Below, piece after piece: positions 51,479 to 56,858 of a stretch of DNA of 56,858 nt. The stretch is from Caldisericales bacterium (GTDB lineage: Bacteria; Caldisericota; Caldisericia; JAAYUI01), in NCBI GenBank assembly GCA_012517765.1, contig JAAYUI010000001.1, forward strand, positions 1-56,858, given 5' to 3'. The position numbers were made by a program, and so were the translations under genes. Each line of letters starts with the position of its first letter. Position 1 is the stretch's first letter. The notes under the pieces were generated by a model, which saw only the letters and a program-made list of their open reading frames with translations, searched no databases and was not told the origin of the DNA.

Positions 51479-54196
51479 ATGCGTAAATTGGTCTTTTCTT
51501 CGTCAAGGGTAACATCAATAATTCTTGCGCTGGTGATATTTTTCATACCATTCTCGTATGGTAGCCAAAATGCAACGGCCAGACGCCTGGATGAACCAAA
51601 CCAGCAAATCCTGCCTCCATTCCTGCCATCAGATTGCAATGCTCTTGGCGGCAATTTTTCTATCATTGGCAGGGACAAATATCCATCTGGCCTGGTAATG
51701 GACCGCCAACTTAGTGAAGTTGCCAACATAAAAGAGACACTGAATCAGGCAATGATGGAATATTATGACAGATACTACGGTCAAACACAAATCATTGATC
51801 TTCCAGTGAAAAAACCTTCAAACACTCCGTATCCTTACAATATGCTGCACAGAGATTTTTCCTGGGACACATTCTTTTCCAGTAATCCACAGATAATAAA
51901 GCTACAACACAAATCGTTCCTGATTGGAGAATGGTGTGGCTATAACCCAAAATTGGGGTATGCCATCCGACAAGAACCATTGGGTGATGGTCAGATCAAT
52001 CTTGGCTTCATTGATATGAACACTGGCAACATAGTCTCCAGCTTAAAAACGCCTGCAGTCAGTTCCATAACCAGCGTTTCAAAAGACATCTTTTGGGGTG
52101 AAGTTGGCAAGTTATCAGGGCTTGTGGATGTCAAAACCATGAAAGTGATATATTCCCCCTTGTATGGCCCTCCTGTAGCATTCAATGACGAATATATGGC
52201 CTCAACACAGGAGATTTACAGTATAAGGGAGAGAAAGATTACAGCCAATCTCTCCAGGCTTGGAATCAAGGCAAGCATAACCAAGATAAAAGATGACTAT
52301 GTCGACTACATATTCAACCCGGTGTATCCAACCCAGGTAAAGGACCCAAAACCATCTCTTACAAGAGTTTCTTTCGACGGCAAGCTGTTGTTTAGAAAAG
52401 AATTTGATTTCAAGGTTCCAGTGACAATCAATGACACTTTTGAGAAAAACCTTCTGATAGTGGGCAGAACGGAAGAATCTCACATATTGCGCTACTCAAT
52501 ACGCGATATCGATACGTTTGAAATAAAGCACGAATTCCAGATTGACGAGGATGTTTTCACCGTAAACAACTATGCAGTTGCAGTTTCAAATTCTACTCGC
52601 GCGGCCACAACCTCAAATCTGATAAAAATCTGGGGCACAGACCCGGTCAAACTTGTGAAAGTGATACATTTCCCAAAAAAGCCAATATTTCTGGATGCTG
52701 GGGACAAGATATTCTTTGGCTATAACATGGGAGACGGACAATCACAATTCTATAGACTGGATGATAATTACTCACCAGAGATATTCACTAACACCATTGT
52801 GTCCACAATGGACGAGTATGTAATTGATGATGGTGATATAGTGGGTGTTAGCCTTGCCTCAAAAAGGAACGAAAAGGGGACGTTTGACACGGAGATAAAA
52901 AAGAGATGTTACAAAGTAGGCTCCAAGGGTGATTACTACAAAGAATTGACTATCAATACAGAGTCTTTTATGGAAAATACAGGTCAATTTAAAATCTATG
53001 ACGGGAAAATATATGTTTGCACAGGATTTGGCATCATAGAATGTTATGATTTGAATGATGGCAAACTGGTCGCAAATCTGGAAGGCATAAAAACTGCCGG
53101 CTGGGAAACAACAAGAACGGAATTGCTTCTGGAAAATAACGTTTTGACAATTGTCCATTATGGAACCCAAAAAGGTTTGCTGGCCTACATCACCTGTATT
53201 GATGTGGAAAAAATGATCCGTCTTTACGAGGCTTATACAAGTGCGCAAGAAAAAGCAAGCAGACCAAGAATAAAAGTAGACTACTTTGATTCCAGCATGA
53301 TTGTATTGAACAATTCTTCCGACACCTTTATCAATTATTTTGATGGGTCACAGCCAGATGTTATCAAAGACAGCAGCTTCATTACTTTCGAGAATGATTT
53401 GTTGTACCTGTATTGCCATAATTACAGTGGGGAGGATGGTAAAAAATTGCTATTGTTTGATGTGAAAACAAAAAATAGAAAAACCATTCCATTTCCTGAA
53501 GGGGCATATCAGCCGCAAGCAAAATTTGATGATTACTTTCTTTTTGGCGGCAAACTTTGCACGCTTGGGGGAGATCTTGTCCAGAACGGCCTTGGGTCCT
53601 GGCTTACTCTCCCAAGGCATGGGCAAGCTTTTTACCCAATTCTTGGCATAACTGAAAAATATGTCCAGCCTTCTGCAACTGCATACGTTCCATCCACTGT
53701 CGCTGAAATCCCAAATGGTTTAATTGGGAAGCTCTCCCCTTGCCCATCATTCTCTGTCAAAAAAACAAAGGGGAGTGACGATGGCAACAACAAAGGGAAC
53801 GAGGTAAGCTTTGAGTTCAAGAACACAAGGGAGGATGGAAGAGATCTCGTGTTGAAGGGTGAGGTATATCTGGTTTCTTGGGGGGATGATGGGAAGGCAC
53901 CTGTGTTTGCCAAGCTAAATGAACCAAGGCATAAATTAGGGCCTCTGCTTCCGGGGATGTCACAGGAGATTACATTCAAGTTTCCTGACAAGGATTCAAG
54001 CATACAGAACATACCACAAGTGAAAGACTCCTCTACTTTGAAGTATTTTGCTCTTGTTGTTGAATCCAATGGATTGATGGATAGGGAGAAGTCTGTTTTG
54101 TCTGAGTATGATAAAGACCCAAGGCCTCTTTTTGATGGTACTCCTGTTGCTCTTGACCAGCAGAAGACCATTGCCGTGACTGTGTGGGGGAGATAG
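51479..54196 (+). CDS. Large secreted propeller-like protein with conserved C-terminal domain
   Basis: A 905-residue exported protein, ATG after GGAGAGGGG, with signal peptide VTSIILALVIFFIPFSYGS. Residues about 130-740 are beta-rich repeats in which lines such as GFIDMNTGNIVSSL and ECYDLNDGKLVANLEG resemble PQQ/quinoprotein-like propeller blades. The last 150 residues (from LSPCPSFSVKKTKG) form a domain shared almost unchanged with the next gene. No enzyme motif. The upstream gap 51254-51478 has a CATAAT-like box near 51413 but no good -35. Unknown function, presumably surface-located. Confidence 0.83.
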   Translation: MRKLVFSSSRVTSIILALVIFFIPFSYGSQNATARRLDEPNQQILPPFLPSDCNALGGNFSIIGRDKYPSGLVMDRQLSEVANIKETLNQAMMEYYDRYYGQTQIIDLPVKKPSNTPYPYNMLHRDFSWDTFFSSNPQIIKLQHKSFLIGEWCGYNPKLGYAIRQEPLGDGQINLGFIDMNTGNIVSSLKTPAVSSITSVSKDIFWGEVGKLSGLVDVKTMKVIYSPLYGPPVAFNDEYMASTQEIYSIRERKITANLSRLGIKASITKIKDDYVDYIFNPVYPTQVKDPKPSLTRVSFDGKLLFRKEFDFKVPVTINDTFEKNLLIVGRTEESHILRYSIRDIDTFEIKHEFQIDEDVFTVNNYAVAVSNSTRAATTSNLIKIWGTDPVKLVKVIHFPKKPIFLDAGDKIFFGYNMGDGQSQFYRLDDNYSPEIFTNTIVSTMDEYVIDDGDIVGVSLASKRNEKGTFDTEIKKRCYKVGSKGDYYKELTINTESFMENTGQFKIYDGKIYVCTGFGIIECYDLNDGKLVANLEGIKTAGWETTRTELLLENNVLTIVHYGTQKGLLAYITCIDVEKMIRLYEAYTSAQEKASRPRIKVDYFDSSMIVLNNSSDTFINYFDGSQPDVIKDSSFITFENDLLYLYCHNYSGEDGKKLLLFDVKTKNRKTIPFPEGAYQPQAKFDDYFLFGGKLCTLGGDLVQNGLGSWLTLPRHGQAFYPILGITEKYVQPSATAYVPSTVAEIPNGLIGKLSPCPSFSVKKTKGSDDGNNKGNEVSFEFKNTREDGRDLVLKGEVYLVSWGDDGKAPVFAKLNEPRHKLGPLLPGMSQEITFKFPDKDSSIQNIPQVKDSSTLKYFALVVESNGLMDREKSVLSEYDKDPRPLFDGTPVALDQQKTIAVTVWGR

Positions 54197-54350
54197 GTTG
54201 CCTTGCTCAGATGATGGATGCAGCAATGAGTATTGTGTGGATATTGGAACATCTGCTATTTCATGCATATCAACTGAGACAGACGGCAGTTGCAGGAGTC
54301 TGGTTGTAGATGACTCTGGGTGTACTGATATGGGTTGCATCCATGGATAA
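54180..54350 (+). pseudogene. Cys-rich open frame after the propeller gene stop (possible remnant)
   Basis: Directly after, and in a different frame from, the 905-residue gene, an open stretch without its own start encodes a Cys-rich segment (CSDDGCSNEYCVDIG, then CTDMGCIHG) with seven or more regularly spaced cysteines before TAA. The spacing resembles secreted Cys-rich C-terminal repeats. It may be the lost tail of the propeller gene after a frameshift, or chance. Confidence 0.3.
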
Positions 54351-54367
54351 TAAAGGAGGTTTTTGAT

Positions 54368-56858
54368 ATGGGACAATACAGGACAAGAAAAAGAAAATTG
54401 GGGTTGGTTTGCCAATGCATTGCTTTGTCATTGATTCTTGTTTTTGGACAAGGTGTCAGCGCAATAACTGGAAACCAGGACAGCTGCGAAAAAACCACAA
54501 ACAATCTCTCCACAAACTCGCAGGACCAGGGGGTTGCTTTCCCGCTTTTGCCGTATTCTGGAGACAATCAGACCTTATATAATACAATAAACGATGAAGG
54601 TTTGTATCCTCCCGTTCGTGGCAATTACTACATAAAATATTCAGGATTTGGTTTTTCATGTATAGACAAGCGCTCCGGTTACGAAGTGCCAACGCATCTA
54701 TTATCAGAAAAAATAATTAATGCTGGCTGGAAGAATCTCAAGTTTTTCCGAAACAGTTTTATGATATCCGATCTGTCAGAAATTATCCAGATTGATGAAA
54801 CCAGGTTTTGCGCTACAAGACAGGAAAATCACACAGAACATCTTATAATGTTTGACCAAAATGGCATAAAATGGAACGTCCGTTTGAACAGCGCAATAAG
54901 TTGGCATCTCTCCCTTCTTGGGTCAAAAAATATATTTTATGGAACAAACATAATTGATATAGAGACGGGTAAGGTATTACTGGAACTGGACAAAAAATAC
55001 GATTTATCACATTTTGCAACACAAGACAAATTTGCTCTAATAGACGACTCTCTAATGATTGATATAAACGAACCAGCCATTCTGTGGACAATCCCAGAAG
55101 AAAAATATTCTACAGCAAAAGGTTTTTATGGGGATATCCTGATTACCATTAATAGAAAAACGTCCTTGGTGAGATATTACGATGCAGCATCAGGAAAGGT
55201 TTTAAGGTCATTTAAATTTAAGCCGCTCGTTAAACCATGGGAGTATGCGGGGGAGCCAGGCCTTATTGTGGGGAAATCAGTCTGTTGCCGATCTGGCTAT
55301 GTGGTAGATATCGAGTCGGGAACTATTTTGACCAGGAAAAAATGCAATATCGCTAGAGGCATGTTCACAGGATGGCAATATTTCTTATGGGGTGATAAGG
55401 AATATCTTTTTTGGGAAGACATTGCCGGCACTGAATGTATAGATACAAAAACAGGAAAAACGCTATGGATAAAAGAAGACAGTTACAATGTTTCTTACCA
55501 AAAATTCGACGACAAAATTTATAAAAATACCTTTCATTTTGAAAATGAGAAAGATGGAGAGAAAACCTACACCGAATCACTTTCAATTCTTGAGAATGGT
55601 TCATGGAGAGAACTGGCAAGAGTACCCTTCTGGGATGCTTGGCGAACTTTGATTCCGACCGATGGACTCTCTTTGAGGCCAACAAGATATGGGATCTTGT
55701 GGCTACCATATTACAAGAAGGAGTCTGCAGGGCCTTCAATCATAGCACCCGGCACTTCAAAAATATTAAAAACCTACCAGATAGAATGTTGGTCGGAACA
55801 AAACATCCCATCGTATGCACTGGTTGGAGATACAGTAATAGTAAACCATGATGGTCTAGGTATAAATCTTGTTGATCTTGAATCAGGCAAGATAGAGTAT
55901 ATAGAAATCCCTGGGGCAACAAGCAGTGGATCAAGTAGTTTTGAATCAGTCCCATTGTTTGCCAGCAATCAATATGTTGTCACACAAGATGCAAAAAGAA
56001 ATATCGTCTGTTTTGATATTGTAAAAAAAGTTTTCCTTAGAAAATTTGAGCCATCATCTACATCTGGTTTTTACCTAAGATATTGGACTAACCATTTATT
56101 CGTTGGAGAGTGGTTTTCACTGGACTGGTACATCATAAATCTTGAAACTGGAGAACTTGTTAAAATTAGACCTGGTATTTTGGGGGCGACAGACGTCGGT
56201 TATTTTATTTCTGACAAAGGGTTTAATCTGCTGGTGCCTGGGGAGGAGCCAAGATGCATAATTGAAGGTTGGTATTTTTACAACGCATTTGGAGGAAATA
56301 TCATATCATCTTTCAAATGGCTCCATCTACCAGGCTACGCTATATCAAATGCTGGTGCTATTGATTTAAACAAAAAAGTTATCATCCAAAGATCTTTTGA
56401 AAGCAATGGTAGTTTCACCATGCCATTCATTGCCCACGATGAGATATGGCTTACTGATTTGGGGAAAACTGTCAAGCTCTCTCCTTGCCCGTCATTCTCG
56501 GTCAAAAGGAATGGTAAAACCACAAGCGGTGATAATGAAGTGAGTTTTGAGTTTAAGAACACAAGGGAGGATGGAAGAGATCTCGTGTTGAAAGGGGAGG
56601 TTTATCTGGTTTCTTGGGGAGATGACGGGAAAGCACCAGTGTTTGCCAAGCTAAATGAACCAAGACACAAGTTAGGGCCTCTGCTTCCAGGGATGTCACA
56701 AGAAATTACATTTAAGGTTCCTGAACCACCTTTACTTGAGAACAATCAGAAAGGTGAAGGGAAGTATTTTGCTCTTGTTGTTGAGTCTAATGGACTGCTA
56801 GACACAAAAAACTCCATTCTTTCAGATTTTGATAAAGACCCAAGACCTCTTTTTGATG
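54368..56858 (+). CDS. Secreted propeller-like protein, paralogue of the preceding gene (partial, 3' end cut)
   Basis: The frame is open from ATG at 54368 (AAAGGAGG at seven bases) to the window end, 830 codons so far with no stop. A hydrophobic segment (LVCQCIALSLILVFGQGVSA) serves as signal peptide. Repeats of the type NIIDIETGKVLLEL, VDIESGTIL and VDLESGKIEYI suggest a PQQ-like propeller. The final part (from LSPCPSFSVKRNG) matches the C-terminal domain of the preceding protein with near identity at DNA level. Overall similarity of the repeats to the upstream gene is lower, so the shared end may reflect gene conversion. The C-terminus lies outside the window. Confidence 0.82.
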   Translation, partial: MGQYRTRKRKLGLVCQCIALSLILVFGQGVSAITGNQDSCEKTTNNLSTNSQDQGVAFPLLPYSGDNQTLYNTINDEGLYPPVRGNYYIKYSGFGFSCIDKRSGYEVPTHLLSEKIINAGWKNLKFFRNSFMISDLSEIIQIDETRFCATRQENHTEHLIMFDQNGIKWNVRLNSAISWHLSLLGSKNIFYGTNIIDIETGKVLLELDKKYDLSHFATQDKFALIDDSLMIDINEPAILWTIPEEKYSTAKGFYGDILITINRKTSLVRYYDAASGKVLRSFKFKPLVKPWEYAGEPGLIVGKSVCCRSGYVVDIESGTILTRKKCNIARGMFTGWQYFLWGDKEYLFWEDIAGTECIDTKTGKTLWIKEDSYNVSYQKFDDKIYKNTFHFENEKDGEKTYTESLSILENGSWRELARVPFWDAWRTLIPTDGLSLRPTRYGILWLPYYKKESAGPSIIAPGTSKILKTYQIECWSEQNIPSYALVGDTVIVNHDGLGINLVDLESGKIEYIEIPGATSSGSSSFESVPLFASNQYVVTQDAKRNIVCFDIVKKVFLRKFEPSSTSGFYLRYWTNHLFVGEWFSLDWYIINLETGELVKIRPGILGATDVGYFISDKGFNLLVPGEEPRCIIEGWYFYNAFGGNIISSFKWLHLPGYAISNAGAIDLNKKVIIQRSFESNGSFTMPFIAHDEIWLTDLGKTVKLSPCPSFSVKRNGKTTSGDNEVSFEFKNTREDGRDLVLKGEVYLVSWGDDGKAPVFAKLNEPRHKLGPLLPGMSQEITFKVPEPPLLENNQKGEGKYFALVVESNGLLDTKNSILSDFDKDPRPLFD

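Noticed and set aside
1..56858. CRISPR array, tRNA, rRNA or insertion sequence
   Set aside because: No regularly spaced repeats, cloverleaf-like segments, rRNA sequence or transposase frames were seen in any gap or on either strand.

Overview
The window is bacterial. It shows Shine-Dalgarno-led compact operons, lipobox signal peptides, sigma70-type promoters and rho-independent terminators. Base composition is moderate, with heavy AGA/AGG arginine use. I cannot name the lineage. Several secreted proteins carry copper-amine-oxidase-like N-terminal (stalk) repeats beside beta-propeller, Ig-like and glycoside-hydrolase domains. That suggests an uncultured or deep-branching lineage with a large surface-protein repertoire.

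Region 1 (1-8.8 kb): two tandem paralogous lipoproteins and a membrane-anchored protein on the + strand, facing a large secreted beta-helix/DUF11/PKD protein on the - strand. Region 2 (9.1-11.0 kb): an AT-rich OLD-family ATPase/TOPRIM nuclease with its own promoter. Region 3 (11.1-26.6 kb, all - strand): one compact unit of phage structural genes. From TerL to endolysin it runs: terminase, portal, small membrane protein, prohead protease, coiled-coil protein, HK97-type capsid, head-tail connector, tail terminator, tail tube, frameshifted tail chaperone G/GT, tape measure, tail hub, tail-tip proteins, a 26-residue membrane peptide and an amidase endolysin. No integrase, repressor, replication or sheath gene is visible. 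It is bounded by a strong terminator at one end and a divergent host gene at the other. Size (about 15.5 kb), gene order and lack of mobility genes resemble gene transfer agents, so this is the leading candidate for an undescribed system; a decayed or satellite prophage is the main alternative.

Region 4 (26.7-44.9 kb) holds host genes: a propeller protein with stalk repeats, a DUF4388 protein, a secreted clan GH-A hydrolase with a degenerate second barrel, a DUF4389 membrane protein, a FRG-TPR protein, a PadR/P-type ATPase operon, a four-repeat Ig-like secreted protein, miaA with an SDH-type serine peptidase gene, a two-repeat anchored protein, and a response regulator coupled to a degenerate HD-GYP protein. 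Region 5 (45.0-56.9 kb): a secreted GH2-like hydrolase, metK, a lipoprotein resembling a ComEC-type metallo-beta-lactamase domain without metal ligands, a DUF1761 membrane protein, and two large secreted paralogues, the second cut by the window end.

Recurring signals are near-leaderless promoters (-10 box 6-11 bases before the start codon, no Shine-Dalgarno) at several regulatory or housekeeping genes, the same stalk domain in host surface proteins and the phage endolysin, and an Ig-like module inserted in three different virion proteins. No CRISPR array, tRNA, rRNA or insertion sequence was recognised.
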